Below, in pieces: positions 34,731 to 46,149 of a stretch of 64,000 nucleotides of DNA. The stretch is from assembly GCA_021186555.1 (NCBI GenBank), contig JAJKFL010000012.1, positions 23,571,711 to 23,635,710 of the forward strand, written 5' to 3'. This DNA is from Reticulitermes speratus. Its lineage: Eukaryota; Arthropoda; Insecta; Blattodea; Rhinotermitidae. The notes beneath the pieces were generated by a model. The model searched no databases and was not told where the DNA came from. It saw only the letters and a list, made by a program, of their open reading frames with translations. Numbering within the stretch: the first letter of the stretch is position 1; each line of letters begins with the position of its first letter. The translations under genes were made by a program, and so were the position numbers.

Positions 34731-35849
34731 CCCGACGTGTGTCATGCTGGCACCTGTCGTGAGCCATGCAACATTATGTGCCCTGTGGCACCTAACTCGA
34801 GACATTACAGCTGACTCGTGTAACCTGTATGCAGACCTAGTGCCATTTTTACTTATCACTTCAGCACTGTCAGCTGGAGCAGAATAAAATTCTAATTGTT
34901 TTTGGTGGTTTATGGCACCTTGTATGTGGTAACTCTTCTGGCTTGTATTCGGGAAGTGCCCGGTTAGAATACGGGCTAAGACGCCGATTAACTCGATATT
35001 CTCTGAGAGTTTTCTCAGTCTCTCCACGCTACATCAGGATGGTAAATTAAATTAGGCCACGATCACTTCGTTCTGTATATTTTGAATTAATTTTTATCCA
35101 GTTTATTCGATGCCCAGCCTTGAGTTACTGACAGCTTTGTTAAATTACAGATACACAGGCGCCATATAGGTACCAGGTTTCCGTCTTCACAGTTCAATGT
35201 TTCTCTTGTGCGTTCGTTACTTTCATGACGCGGCTAGGAAGGTGACTCGGAATGCCTGCCAGCCTCAGAGCGGCTCCATTGTCGTAGACAGTGTGTGTAC
35301 CGTTACGATCTCTTCAAATTGTAAATGCAATCCGCGGAGAGCTCTGAACAAAGCAATCACTCTGAGTGGCTGCACGAGCTCCGTCAGACGTGAATGGATT
35401 GCAGCCGCGTGGTCGTTAATAAAGTAAATGCTCTTCGGTGTCGAGTCCTTTCCTAAGGAAAGTGTTTTGATTATCCCTTTATGGTATAGTGCTGTGTATA
35501 TGCAGGCTGCCACCTGCTTCAGCAGAAGCTGCACTTTGCTTACACAGTGCATTGATATACGTTGATTTTTTGACACCGCGCGTTGTACTACACATCCAAA
35601 GTTCAGTGACGGCAGGCAAAGCAGCGATCGCCGCTATTCCAGTTTCCCGTGAGTGGTGGTGCACGTGTTGCACTTCATACAATGTTCTTACTCGCCATAT
35701 GTAAAGGTGTTGGGATTGGATCCCTTCGGCTCGCAGATACACGTCACAAGACACGTTCATTGTCCAAGTTCTGCCGGTGGACGTGCAGCCATATTCTGAA
35801 TGCCTTCTCTCAGGCTTCTTCAACGCGAGGATTGTTACTGTAGTTTCTG
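34731..35849. other. Intronic; unclassified repeat-like frames
   Basis: The 116-codon minus frame at 34677-35027 (RLRKLSENIELIGVLARILT) may be a repeat-derived segment. Frames at 35197-35843 may be continuation of the transposase remains to their right. Neither can be named securely. Confidence 0.3.
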
Positions 35850-36270
35850 ACTAATCGTACGGGGTTCAGAAGTGGCGTCAGAATGTGTGGTGTGAATGTA
35901 TCGTCTCACAAAAGAAAAGGGTCCCACTGATGCTATAGCACACCACACACCAACCTTAACGTCATGAAATGGGCACTTGGTGGATTTGTGTGCGAAACTT
36001 GTTATTCTGAGTGTTCACATGTCCACTGAGGTGAAACAAAGCTTCGCCGCTAACAAGAACGAGTGTAGGACCTGTTTCGGTCGTGCTCCTGATCTGTGTC
36101 GCAGTGTTTGTGAGCCACAGTAGCCGTACATGAATGCAAATGCAACAAACAGTGCTGCAGACATGTCTGTCTGCAGGTGCAGCCAGCGGATGTCTTGCAC
36201 TGTCTCCAACGTAATAATACCAGTTTCGTCCAGTTTTCCTCGGCGTGTCCCTTCACTGTCTAGAATGAAA
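35850..36270 (-). pseudogene. Fragment of a Tc1/mariner-like (DDE) transposase
   Basis: Reading the minus strand across frames gives ETVQDIRW, then LHLHSCTATVAHKHCDTDQE, then CFTSVDM...FAHKSTKCPFHDVKVGVWCA and IASVGPFSF. LHL.PY...VVH.L.D.D, then SDEA.F, then P.H..PLHD.KVGVWCAIS...IGP.FF is the conserved run of DDE transposases related to Tc1/mariner. Stops and frameshifts show decay; ends were not found. Confidence 0.6.
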
Positions 36271-37371
36271 CCTGTTGCTCGAAACCCTCTCACATACAGT
36301 ACGTAATTGTGAATTACTCTCCTGTTTGGAACAGACACATTAGGAGCCTTTTGTCTGACTTTACACAGCGCTTGTACGAGTTATATTTAGCGTATGTATC
36401 ATATAACAGGCGCTCTGTTGGAATCCGCGTAGCGACTGCAGGTGACTTTGGTAGAGAACTGACGACCTCTGCGATAAGCAGCGTGGGAGCGAGCAGGCGA
36501 TTCGGCGTAGCGTCTAACGTAGACTCGACGTGAAATGACGAGTGATCGTGGACATTACATACTTGCTTTATTTTGTATGATTATGAAGACAAATAGCGAT
36601 TATTTCCCTAAACTGGTTGTCACTGTAGTGGAGCTGCAGTGTTTTTGAGTGTGAAATATTATTTTGCTGAATTTTAGGCTTCCGATGTGTTAAGTGGAAC
36701 GATTGGTGTTGTTCCTCATGGATTTACATGTTATTGAGGCCTAGCAATGGCGGAGTACTGTTTGCTGTGTTGTGGAACGTCAGCGTCGTGTCCGTGAATC
36801 TGTGGGTTGTTACACTTAGGGACGGAGGTGTAAGTGGAGGGAAAGGGGTGAAATAGCAAGAGGAAAAAAGGACGGGAATAAGTAAACAAAGGGAAATAGA
36901 CTGAGAAGGAAACAGAGACAATTTAGAGAAGTAAATAAAAGTAAAGCTAAAATTGTTCCTGGTTTTGCTTCAGCACCACCCCACGACGTATCAAGTGGTC
37001 ATCTGACGACCAGGCTGCTGTAACCCATGGGGAGGGGACCTTCGGTACCCATTGCTTGAGAGGCTGGGGGTGGGGGGGGGGCAGAGTCCTTTTGGCTATT
37101 GCGGCAAGCGCCAGAATCCGACTGGTATTCGTGGTTGTCCAGACCACAGCCTGTTACTGGGGTTGCACTGTCGCTATTGTCGGTACGTACGTACAGTACA
37201 CGTCCCCGAATGGAGCCGGGCGGTGCCTGCTGTTGAATGGGACAAGTGGCGAAGCGACCTTTCTGCTATTGCGCACATCGCACTGTAATGCCCACCTTGT
37301 CGTTACTTGGAGGCTAGTGCGAAGAGATTGAATTACAGAGATGTCTGGGTCGCAGATCAAACTCTGTTCAC
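36271..37371. other. Intronic; poly(G)-rich spot
   Basis: 37063-37081 is GGGGGTGGGGGGGG-like. No exon or known repeat recognised. Confidence 0.4.
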
Positions 37372-37895
37372 TCGTTTTTAGGCGCGTTCGGAAAATTGCG
37401 AGAAGCGACTATTAGCTTCGCTCTTGTCTGTTCGTCCGTCCGCATGGAACAATTCGGCTGGACGAATTTTCACTAAATTCTGTGTTTGTGGATTTTTTTC
37501 AAAATCTGTCGAGAAATCTCACGTTTAGTTAAGATCGGACTACAATAACGGGTACTTTACATGAAGACGTATGTAAATGTATGATATCTCTCTGCATTCT
37601 TCTTAGGAGAAATGTTTCGCGCAAAAGTTGTAGAAAAAACCAAAACATATTTTAAGGTCAGTAACTTTTTTTCCGAAAATCGTGCCTTTTACGGAATAAT
37701 GTGGAAAAATGTGGTAAAGCCGGACAGGCCACAGATGACAATTTAGTACGGCGCATGGGCTTTGCATGCTGGATAACTAAGGCCACAGACACACGCTGAG
37801 AATATGTAATACTTTTTGCATTTCCACGGCAACACTGGTTACGCGAACGCGCCTCAATATTACGTGATGCGTACATTGCCTGTCTTGTAAATGTT
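37372..37895 (+). repeat. R1 interspersed repeat, copy 2
   Basis: Same orientation as copy 1. Begins TTTTTAGGCGCGTTCGGAAA and ends ACGCGAACGCGCCTCAATAT ... TACATTGCCTGTCTTGT. The GGCGCGTTCG near its start is inverted as CGAACGCGCC near its end. Confidence 0.88.
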
Positions 37896-39689
37896 ACAAA
37901 ACTGAGTGACAGGCAGTTAGTATAGCACTTGCAGGACTGGATGCCGTCTAGGTAGATACCCTCCCAGCGTTTCGTAGGAACCTTCTCTCTGCATCTTCAG
38001 AGCAGATACCCGCATGTTGGTACATTTGTGCGGAACTACACGGCACCACATTCCGGAACATTCGCAGCCATAGTAGCCTGCTAACCGTAGTACCAGTTGT
38101 GATGTGTGTTGCCCGACGTGCAGAAGCCGTTCTGCAAACGACTGTGTCTCGTGACTCCGTCGTATTCATATTGATTCGTGTTGCAGATGTTTCGGTCTTG
38201 TTTTAATGGCGATACTTTCCCTATGATTCAGAATTATTAGAGTGCTTGGTAAATGTAAGGACGCCCTTCTGTTGATGAATGCTGCAGAAGATCGCTAACA
38301 GCTTTAATGTTTCTGTGCTCTGGCGTTAGCTCGGCATAGCACCTGACGTTTTGTCTAAAGGGAGCTTCAGCTCACGTGTATGTAGATTATAAACTCAAAC
38401 TATTTATTTACACTTTGTCACGTAACGAGTTCAGTCTCGTATCTTAAAGGGCGATTGTAATTAGCAAATGTAGTCGTAGCTGTTGACCAGAGTGCAGCAT
38501 TGCAATAGACCGTCGTTTTGCAGCGGATGTTGGGACAGATTCACCGCCCGCCGTATAACGAGGCTGTGCTGTATCTCTTCCCTGAAATTCTTCTAAACGA
38601 TAATCCTGACATGACGGCCTTGTGCGATGAGATGCCGTATAGTTTGGTACGTTGATATAAGCGTGTCCCTCTCGGACCCTGAAAACGTACATGGCATATC
38701 CCTTCCAAATGCTGATACCGCTGTACGCGCTGGCTGCACGTCAGAGGTAAGTTGAAGCAGGCTAACTTCGGGACCACTTCCTTCCAAATCCGTGATCAGA
38801 CGAGTTCTTTACGACTGCAGTGACACGTGAAAGTGTGCGCGGGCTGGAAGGTAGCAACATGGTGCCCTGAGATTCGTAGGAATGTTTGGAGCATTCTCGT
38901 TAGCATACACCAGTTCTAAGTCGCCAGACGGATTTTAATAAAATTATGTATTGGTGATTGTTGTATGCCTTTATTGACTGAGAAGGGTGGGGGTTGTGGA
39001 CGAGAAGTCAACTGTGTGATCACGAAGATGCTGTTAACAAAAGCAACTTAACAACAAATTTATTACAAGCTACAAAATACGTATATGTGAACGCGGACAC
39101 GTGAATACTATCTGAGGTGACACTGACGCCAGCTTCTGACAGCACTTCGACGTCTAACAAAAAGCGAGCATAAGGGCCACTTGAGGGAATAAATACACAT
39201 AATGGCAGTTCGCGTGACATGTGGAATACTCCAGAATGTTTCGGTTGGAAAGTAGGTCCAACTAGTTTGGGCCGTGCTTACCCCTCGGTGTTCGTCCACT
39301 GTTGGTCACTTTCTGTTCTCCTGGGGGTGGCGGACTTCACCCTCGTCTTCTGATGTACGCGAAGTCACGGCCTGTCTACAAGTTTTAGACATCAGTGGAG
39401 AAACTAAATTTACACAGGCTAGTTTATATGCATGACGAGATGTTACATCCTGGGTTTGTTACTGACGTAGTGTCACGTGTTCCTTACACACAGGTTGCAA
39501 CCGTCCACTCGCCTCGCCCAACCTCCGTGGAGTTTTGCCCGACTGGTGTCAGCTGATCTCAGCTGTTGAATGCCCGCGGGCAATGAGGTCCGGCCTGGAG
39601 CACTGTCTGGAGAGGCCTTGGGCCGCTTGTTATCAGACGTGTTCGTCGCGCGCTCGAGCTCAGGGAAGTTATTTGTAAGAACGTGTATG
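37896..39689. other. Intronic, no element identified
   Basis: Several 60-90-codon frames lack support. CTGATCTCAGCTGTTGAATG-type sequence near 39550 is not assigned. Confidence 0.35.
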
Positions 39690-40030
39690 CCGGTCGCTAA
39701 TGCTCGTACAACGGCGGGTAGGAATAAACTGGAACTGTGTCCCACGCGCGGCTCCACTGTGCCTTGTAAGTACTTTCGAGGTGATAAAGTAAACCGTTCT
39801 TGTTGGCCCTTGGCTGACGCCGCCGGGCCTTGGTTCCTCTAGCAACGCTGGTGTCTGCATATGTACTGTATGCAGACCAGGTGTCTGGCACCGCAGGTGT
39901 CCCAACAGCGTAGCTGGCGAAAACACCGGTGGTTTTCCCATGTTTAATCACCAAGCCAAGTGAAATACCTTTGCGGGCTCTTGTTACAGGGATCGAACCT
40001 GTATCTTTTGCGCACTTCCTGATTTCAGCT
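39690..40030 (-). mobile_element. Possible tRNA-derived repeat
   Basis: The minus strand has ATACAGGTTCGATCCCTGTA (B-box-like stem) at about 39992, preceded by TTAGCTGAAATCAGG. Downstream, CAAGGCCCGGCGGCGTCAGC recalls SINE bodies. A genuine tRNA cloverleaf is not apparent. A second B-box-like GGTTTGAACCC occurs at 40178. Confidence 0.35.
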
Positions 40031-40944
40031 AAATAAATTCGGTAAATTTTGGTCAACGAAAGAAGGTGTGCGCTAACAGATTGCTGAGACTATACCTTCT
40101 TCCTGATTTGCATTGGCTGAATCGACTGCCAAATGCCCAGGCCAACTCTCTGCATCTCGGGCTGCCTCGTGCCGGGGTTTGAACCCTAGGGCGGCCGGAT
40201 ACAATGTTTCGAAATCATCAGTATGATACTTCTATATAACACTAATAAATCCAATAATATTTTAAATTAGGCCTTTCCACGCCTTTGTGTTAAACAAAGT
40301 AATACACAACAGTACACCCAACCATACAACAGCATTTTTATTGAAATATGGCAGCTTACTTAATTTTTGTTTAAATCGGACATCATTGACGGACACTTTA
40401 CATCGACACACGTCTCTAGGCTCGCATCTTGAGTATTAATCGGAGCGAAAAGTGTTCTGAATGAACTGGAAATGGCTCGGAACACTTGTCACGTTGAGTA
40501 TCCTGGCGAGCTTTGAGATCCGACACTGGGCGCCTTGCTTTGCGGGCTGGCAAAGAAGTAGCGACGCTGAGAAATTGACGAAGCTGCGGGAGATTGATAG
40601 AGCGAGGTGCAGCGAGGTGAAACGAGGCGTGGATTGAAGAGTGAATGAGTGGGTGAGAGTTTCATCCGTCTGCTCGTGGTACAGCTCAGTGCACTGCAGG
40701 CCTCGTCTAAGGTAAATACAGTGAACGTGCCAATCGAACGTGCACCACTTTTGCTTCGTATTCGGCAGGTCCCTGGCTCTAATGTAGGCCCTTGGACCTT
40801 ATGCGTTGACAGACTTTTCACGGGTTTCTCTCAGAGAAATGCCGGGATAATGCCTGAAAATACGCCGTGACCACGTAGCTCATCCTTTAAAGTTTATGCG
40901 TTAATCATTTTATAATTCTACCTTAAATAGGCGGAATTATTGAC

Positions 40945-41735
40945 AGCATTGTTAAACAAGACAGGCATTGCACGTATTGCGTCACACTGAGGTGCGTTCG
41001 CGCAACCATGTTGCCGTCCAGTATTACATGTTCTGAGTGTGTGTCTGTAGACTCTTTATATATATAAAGGGCCCCGCAGCAGACGCTACGGACGCACCGC
41101 AGCCTTGAGGCTTATTGTGCAACCCTCTGATGAAGATTATTAATTCATTAATTTTCGTTTTTCCTTGTAATGGAGCACCGGTGGAATGAAATTTACAGAG
41201 GAAAGCCGAAGTTATCGGGGAAAAACCTGTCCCAGTGCCACTTTGTCCACCACAAATCCCACATGAACTGACCCGGGATCGAACCCGGGCCTTCGCGGTG
41301 AGAGACCGGCGACTAACCGCCTGAGCCATGGCAGGCCAATGTATACTTACTTACCCAGCATGCAAAGCGCATGCGCCATATAATATTGTCGTCTGTTGCC
41401 TGTCCGGCTCTACCATATTTTTTCTACATTATCTCATAAACGACACGATTTTCGGGGAAAAAATTGTTGAACGTAAAATGTGTGTTTTGATTTTCTCTAC
41501 AACGTTTGTCTGAAACATTTCTCGTTCTAAGAAGAATTCAGCGAGATACTATCATAAATGCACATATTTCATCGTGCCCTTTATTCTACTCAGATTTTAA
41601 TGAAACTTGAAATTTCTCGACAGATTTTGGAAAAATCCTCAGATATCAAATTTCATGAAAATTCGTTTGGTGGGAGCCGAGTTGTTCCATGCGGACGGCC
41701 ATGACGAAGCTAATAGTCGCTTTTCGCTTTTTTGC
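40945..41735 (-). repeat. R1 interspersed repeat, copy 3, split by a SINE
   Basis: The 5' part (ACAAGACAGGCATTGCACGT ... GAGTGTGTGTCTGTA) ends near 41050 and the homology resumes near 41342 (CTTACCCAGCATGCAAAGCG) and runs to 41735 (CTAATAGTCGCTTTTCGC). The gap is exactly the family B SINE. Confidence 0.88.
41073..41336 (-). mobile_element. tRNA-derived SINE, family B, nested in R1
   Basis: The minus strand reads GGCCTGCCATGGCTCAGGCG GTTAGTCGCCGG (A box), CCCGGGTTCGATCCCGGGTC (perfect B box), then a body ending GCGTCCGTAGCGTCTGCTGC GGGGCCC and TATATATA. The head is less damaged than in the 26832 copy. Confidence 0.92.
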
Positions 41736-41769
41736 CTAGCGAAATGTCAACTGCTATACACTGGGTAGA

Positions 41770-41880
41770 AGACTGTTGGGTCTTTTGCGGTCTGGACGCT
41801 TCGGGGAAAAATCTGTCATTGCTGCGGGTAATCGAACCCGTTTGCAGCCAGTGGCGCAATCCCTGTACCGTGTAAATAAT
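41770..41880 (-). mobile_element. Possible truncated family B SINE head
   Basis: The minus strand has AACGGGTTCGATTACCCGCA (B-box-like) followed by GACAGATTTTTCCCCGAAGC, matching the GACAGGTTTTTCCCCGA word of family B. Confidence 0.5.
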
Positions 41881-42107
41881 GTGTGGCGAATGGGCTTGTC
41901 TTGTCGCTTTTGGGCCACTCACATGTACACAATGCACGTTATTGTGCTGTTCTTTTGCTAACAGCGTCACGTGACGTGGAGCTGATGCCGAGTGTTAGTT
42001 TGGTGGTTTGCTGTCCTACTTCGTACTGCGGAAGGATCAGACTCTGAGGTGTTCATAGACCCTTCAAGCAAACTCTAGGGCCTTAAATGCGTTACAAAAC
42101 TTATGGC

Positions 42108-42475
42108 TTGCAGCCGGTTAGCTCAGTCAGTTTCGCGGCTACGCAAGGCCTGGAAGATTGAAGAACTGAGGCTGGATTCCAGCGGACGCTGCAATGTAGG
42201 GTAAAGGCGGTTCTGGCATGACGCTGTACTTCATTTACGTTTCGCCGTAGCCCAATAAGCCGTCACTGCACCAGTTCACATGTTGCAACCTCCTTATCAC
42301 CACGTCACTTCCCAAGTGCGCTTATTCAAAGAATAGCAGGGCGTTCTCCCGACGGTAAAGCGGTCGGGGCGTAAAGCTGGCCATTCAACACCAACTTGTG
42401 CCGAGGTTAAGAATGAGTGCAGCTATACACCCCTGTGTGCCTTCGTGGCGTGCGCAAGGACAACTCTGCTTGTAC
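42108..42475 (+). mobile_element. Diverged SINE family A copy
   Basis: GGTTAGCTCAGTCAGTTTCG (A box) at the start and ACGGTAAAGCGGTCGGGGCG, TGCCGAGGTTAAGAATGAGT and GCCTTCGTGGCGTGCGCAAG at the end are family A words. The middle is replaced or badly diverged. Confidence 0.65.
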
Positions 42476-42559
42476 CTGTGCCCGTGTAAACTGTTTGCAC
42501 CATTCGCACCCTATTTGGCTTGTATACAGTATTATTATCTTGTTATTATTCTTTGTTGT

Positions 42560-42835
42560 CTCAGCATGCAGTGGTTTGGTGGGAAACTGAGGGAAAGGGA
42601 CCACTCGGAAGACCTAGGCAAAGATGGAGGGATAATATTAAAACGGATCATCAAGAAAAAGTATGGAATGGCGTGGACTGTATTGAGCTGGCTGAGGATA
42701 AGAACAAGTTGCGGGCTGTTGTGGACAGGTTCCAAAAAAAAAGCTGGGAATTTCGTGACTCGCTGAGGAACTCTTAGCTTCTCAAGAAGAACTCTGCTCC
42801 ACGGAGTGTCTCAGCATAGCAGTGGGACATGTCCG
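42560..42835 (+). mobile_element. LINE C-terminal fragment
   Basis: Encodes GKGPLGRPRQRWRDNIKTDH followed by VDCIELAEDKNKLRAVVDRF and EFRDSLRNS, the final domain typical of insect LINE ORF2 (G+RPLGRPR+RW.DNI...DW.ELA.DR..WR.VV). Then a 3' UTR-like TCTCAGCATAGCAGTGGGAC. Upstream parts are absent (5' truncation). Confidence 0.85.
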
Positions 42836-42994
42836 TTTAACACTTAGTACTTCTCTGTACAGCATTGACCGGTTGGTCTTGTAGCGTAGACACATTGTAT
42901 TCTGTGAGGTGTGTAGTGCATTGTTCAGGTCTTGTTCAGATGACTGTCAGGCTTAGTGTGTTGGTGTATTTGTAACGCTAGTGAACGCTTGCAG

Positions 42995-43077
42995 GTTCCA
43001 GCGTCCAACATGAGTTCCAGGCAGAGACCCGAATGCTGTTGGACATCGTCGCGAAGTCGCTGTACTCGGAGAGAGAG
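42995..43077 (+). CDS. TRAP1: TRAP1 exon 3
   Basis: Residues 77-104: (G)[19 protein letters not shown] then KSLYSERE. This is the start of the HSP90-family N-terminal ATPase (GHKL) domain; HEFQAET+.LLDIVA+SLYS is diagnostic of TRAP1 rather than cytosolic HSP90 or GRP94. Acceptor CTTGCAG|GT (phase 1 in), donor GAG|GTGAGT (phase 0 out). Intron 3 (43078-43471) is only 394 bp. Confidence 0.97.
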
Positions 43078-43471
43078 GTGAGTAAACTGCGCTGCCAATC
43101 TCTATGTGCCGAATGGCCGCAGAAGGCTTGCTTGCGTCTTCAGCGCCACTTGAGAACCTGAGATCTCGCAGTAAGCGAAGTGTTTATGATTTCATCACCA
43201 CACCAAATTTTCCTTGCCTACTACGAAGATCAACAGGTAGAAGTAGCTTTCAGATTGAAGTTTTGCACTCTGTTTGCCCAGTCTGTGTTCTTATTTTACA
43301 GACTAACAGCGTCGTGTAACCTGAGAGTTTAGGGGGCTGCGTTGTTACTGCGCGTACGTGTACAGACATTCGGCTGTCACATATCTGTGATTATCATCGG
43401 CCTTGAGAGGCATTTCTTCCAAATGTGATATCAGTGTGACAAATGCCGCTGATCGAACGGTTGCTCTGCAG

Positions 43472-43624
43472 GTGTTCGTGCGAGAGCTGATCTCGAACGC
43501 CAGCGACGCCTTAGAGAAGCTGCGGTACCTGACGCTGACTGGCCAGGTGTCCGAGGGGCCTGACGCTCGACCGCTAGAGATACACATCGCCACAGACAAG
43601 CAGAACAGAACGCTTACCATACAG
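43472..43624 (+). CDS. TRAP1: TRAP1 exon 4, ATP-binding N-box
   Basis: Residues 105-155 (153 nt, phase 0 both sides). [20 protein letters not shown] contains the HSP90-family Bergerat-fold N-box. By family analogy Glu109 is the general base for ATP hydrolysis and Asn113 coordinates Mg2+. It continues [18 protein letters not shown], the beta strand before the DTGIGM loop. Acceptor CTCTGCAG|GTG, donor CAG|GTCAGT. Both key residues are intact, so the exon appears functional. Confidence 0.98.
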
Positions 43625-44294
43625 GTCAGTTGTCTGATAAACCCACAACTAACATCCACACGAGATATCACTGATAATTATGTACTGCAGGTTCCACCAC
43701 GTTAGCACGTGGTGAATCACGTGACTGCGTATGGTAAATAGTTGTTGCGATTTGGTTTTCTGGTTGCAGTAAGAGTATTATTGTGCCATTGTTTCCTTTC
43801 CTTGTTGAAATGCCACTAATGAAGGAATTTACTCGAGACGTTCCAGAAAGGTCTCTTGGGAGAACCTGATCTTCCGGAAAAATTTTAACATGCGAGGAGA
43901 CTTGAAAGTTCAATTGCGACCCAGAAATAACTCAGAATTCTCGATACACAGGTCATGCGCGTGCTGCTGCTCTGTCTCAGCCAGATTTACTGCCTTGAAA
44001 GCCGAAATGAGGCTGATATCGCCAGGTGTGTACGTTCGCATTTCAGAGGCGGTTTGTTTGCCACAAAATATCTTATCACTGCGATGCTATTTAAGTCCAT
44101 CCCAACGCCGCACTTTCTGATTTCCCACAGTCGGCAGTAGCATCATGGCGGACGCTCAAACTTGTGATGCCTGATCGACACTCGCGCCACTTGATTGAGG
44201 ATCATGAAATAATACATGCTAATAGATCTTAGAAAAACGTTCAAGTTTTGTGAAGGTAAATAAATTTGTCTTTGTGCTCACCATGAAAACTTTG

Positions 44295-44430
44295 GGTCTG
44301 TGGGCGAGTGGAGGTACAGCTCTCCGCACCTTAACCTCGGCACTGTACCACTGTACAGTAATGAGTGGTTTGTTTCACGCTCCGGCCTCTTTACCCCAGG
44401 GACAGATCCCCATGCCGTCATCGGATAGGA
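44295..44430 (-). mobile_element. SINE family A 3' fragment
   Basis: The minus strand reads CCTGGGGTAAAGAGGCCGGA GCGTGAAACAAACCACTCAT, then TGCCGAGGTTAAGGTGCGGA and GAGCTGTACCTCCACTC in family A order. Confidence 0.7.
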
Positions 44431-44596
44431 GGATACTTAAGAGAATACGAAAAGCTCTTTACCTGCTGGAAATCAAAGCGTGATTCCTCGAGCGTCCTGT
44501 CTGCAGACTGGGTAATGTACCGGCCCTGTGATAAAAACATGGCGGCTGTGCGCAAATTGTGAAGAGAATATGACACCAGTTATTGGCAGTGAGGCT

Positions 44597-45035
44597 TGTC
44601 ATTGCAGTCGGTACTGCAGTGTCGATCATTAGGGACAAATTCTGAAGCGATCAGCAGCGAGACGAAGCATTGCTTCAGTCGGTACTGCGGTGTCGATCAT
44701 TAGGGACAAATTCTGAAGCGATCAGCAGCGAGACGAAGCATTGCTTCAGTCGGTACTGCAGTGTGAATCATTAGGGACAAATTCTGAAGCGATCAGCAGC
44801 GAGACGAAGCATTGCTTCAGTCGGTAATGCAGTGTCGATCATTAGGGACAAATTCTGAAGCGATCAGCAGCGATACGAAGCATTGCTTCAGTCGGTACTG
44901 CATTCTCGCGATCAGCAGCGAGACGAAGCATTGCTTCAGTCGGTACTGCAGTCTCGCGATCAGCAGCGAGACGAAGCATTGCTTCAGTCGGTACTGCAGT
45001 CTCGCGATTAGCAGCGAGACGAAGCTGCACAGCGT
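44597..45035. repeat. Tandem array with 71-bp and 48-bp units
   Basis: Long unit: CGATCAGCAGCGAGACGAAG CATTGCTTCAGTCGGTACTG CGGTGTCGATCATTAGGGAC AAATTCTGAAG (about four copies). The last three units lack the GATCATTAGGGACAAATTCT part and are 48 bp (...GCAGTCTCG). Located 420 bp upstream of TRAP1 exon 5. Confidence 0.95.
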
Positions 45036-45264
45036 GCGTATTCAGTGAAGTTGTGACATCAGAATGTCCAAGGGCTAAAATGTGTAACAGTAGGTCGGTG
45101 GAAGGGTTACCTGAGGAAACTAGCTCTAGATGGGAGTTGTCGAACTTCTGTCTTTAGTTTTCAGCGGCATGTCCTTGACATTTACATTACAGTGACGTAA
45201 AGTGTGGAACCTCTATGCCTCCAACTGTTAGTCACAACTCTGCTGGCTGAACCAACGACGAACA

Positions 45265-45360
45265 GTGGAGCTGAGACCGGCTCTGGGGCCCACCTGGTCT
45301 CCTATTCAGTGGGTTCCGGGCGCTCTTCGTCCTGGGATAAAGCGGTCGGGGCGTGAAAAT
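45265..45360 (+). mobile_element. SINE family A internal fragment
   Basis: GACCGGCTCTGGGGCCCACC, TGGTCTCCTATTCAGTGGGT and GGGATAAAGCGGTCGGGGCG match the family A body. Confidence 0.7.
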
Positions 45361-45457
45361 ATTCACTGACATACATTTAGTGCACCTTATTTTAAAACTT
45401 TACCTGTTACATGTAAAGCGTATTGCATCAAATGTTGCTTTTCTTATTTTAAAACAG

Positions 45458-45529
45458 GACACAGGGATCGGCATGACAAGAGACGAGCTGGTGGCGAACC
45501 TTGGCACCATCGCGCGGTCCGGGTCTAAG
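45458..45529 (+). CDS. TRAP1: TRAP1 exon 5, DTGIGM loop (last exon seen)
   Basis: Residues 156-179: [20 protein letters not shown] then SGSK. Asp156 is the adenine-contacting aspartate of the HSP90 fold and G158/G160 form the glycine motif; [10 protein letters not shown] begins the ATP-lid segment. Acceptor TTTTAAAACAG|GAC, donor AAG|GTCAGT, phase 0 both sides. The next TRAP1 segment (expected to encode a GQFGVGFYS motif) was not found to the right edge, so the gene is incomplete here. Confidence 0.98.
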
Positions 45530-46149
45530 GTCAGTGCAAAGTGCTTTGCATGTGCAATGTTTAGACGAAGTGTGGCTGGTATGGCTTAGCTTGGTGACTA
45601 GGGTGGGTCGTATGTAACGGACGATCACAGGATCGGGATTCCACATGTAAGGTAATGCTGCTCAGCTGGTTGTCCGCAACTTTCTGCGGGCTCGCAAACT
45701 GAAGTTTCGTTATGTGGGATATATTTGAAAAGTGCAATGAGGATTTAAGAGATTTTGTTTTTCTTTTCCCAAAGCAAGCTGCTTATAGTACAAGTGGATG
45801 AGCAGACGCCAGACTGCGACGCGCCGACAGTTGTGGAACTGCTGGTCTGTCTGTCTGTCAGCACTACCTGGGAGCTGTCGCGTGGAACAGTATGAGTTTG
45901 CATGGCGTACATTGGGGAACCGTGGGCTGTTATGCCAATGGTAGGGTTCTGAGTTCGCAGCTCGCTGATGGTGTGGTATGTGTCATTCGGTTTCTGATTG
46001 CCTGTGACGATGTAGAAGAGAACTCCTCTGAAGTATTTTTAGGTATCTTTTTGTCCTCATACCCGCAATGGCAGGCTGACACCGACGGCTCCTGTATAGG
46101 GAGCCTTTCATAATGGATGATTTACGCCAAACAAATACATATAATCACC
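45530..46149 (+). other. TRAP1 intron 5, proximal part
   Basis: No TRAP1 exon recognised. A 73-codon frame at 45892-46113 is unsupported. Confidence 0.5.

Larger units (their letters stand above)
29932..42994 (+). other. TRAP1 intron 2 (about 13 kb)
   Basis: Bounded by GTGAGT and CTTGCAG, phase 1 on both sides. It hosts the mariner, R3 copy B, a LINE fragment, transposase remains, two R1 copies and several SINEs, listed separately. A possible cryptic terminal exon at 32671-32816 is discussed in the findings. Confidence 0.75.
43625..45457 (+). other. TRAP1 intron 4
   Basis: GTCAGT to TTATTTTAAAACAG. Contains a minus SINE fragment, the 71/48-bp array and a partial SINE. No further exon. Confidence 0.8.

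Noticed and set aside
45892-46113. Next TRAP1 exon after 45529
   Set aside because: The translation has no HSP90-family motif where GQFGVGFYS-type sequence would be expected.
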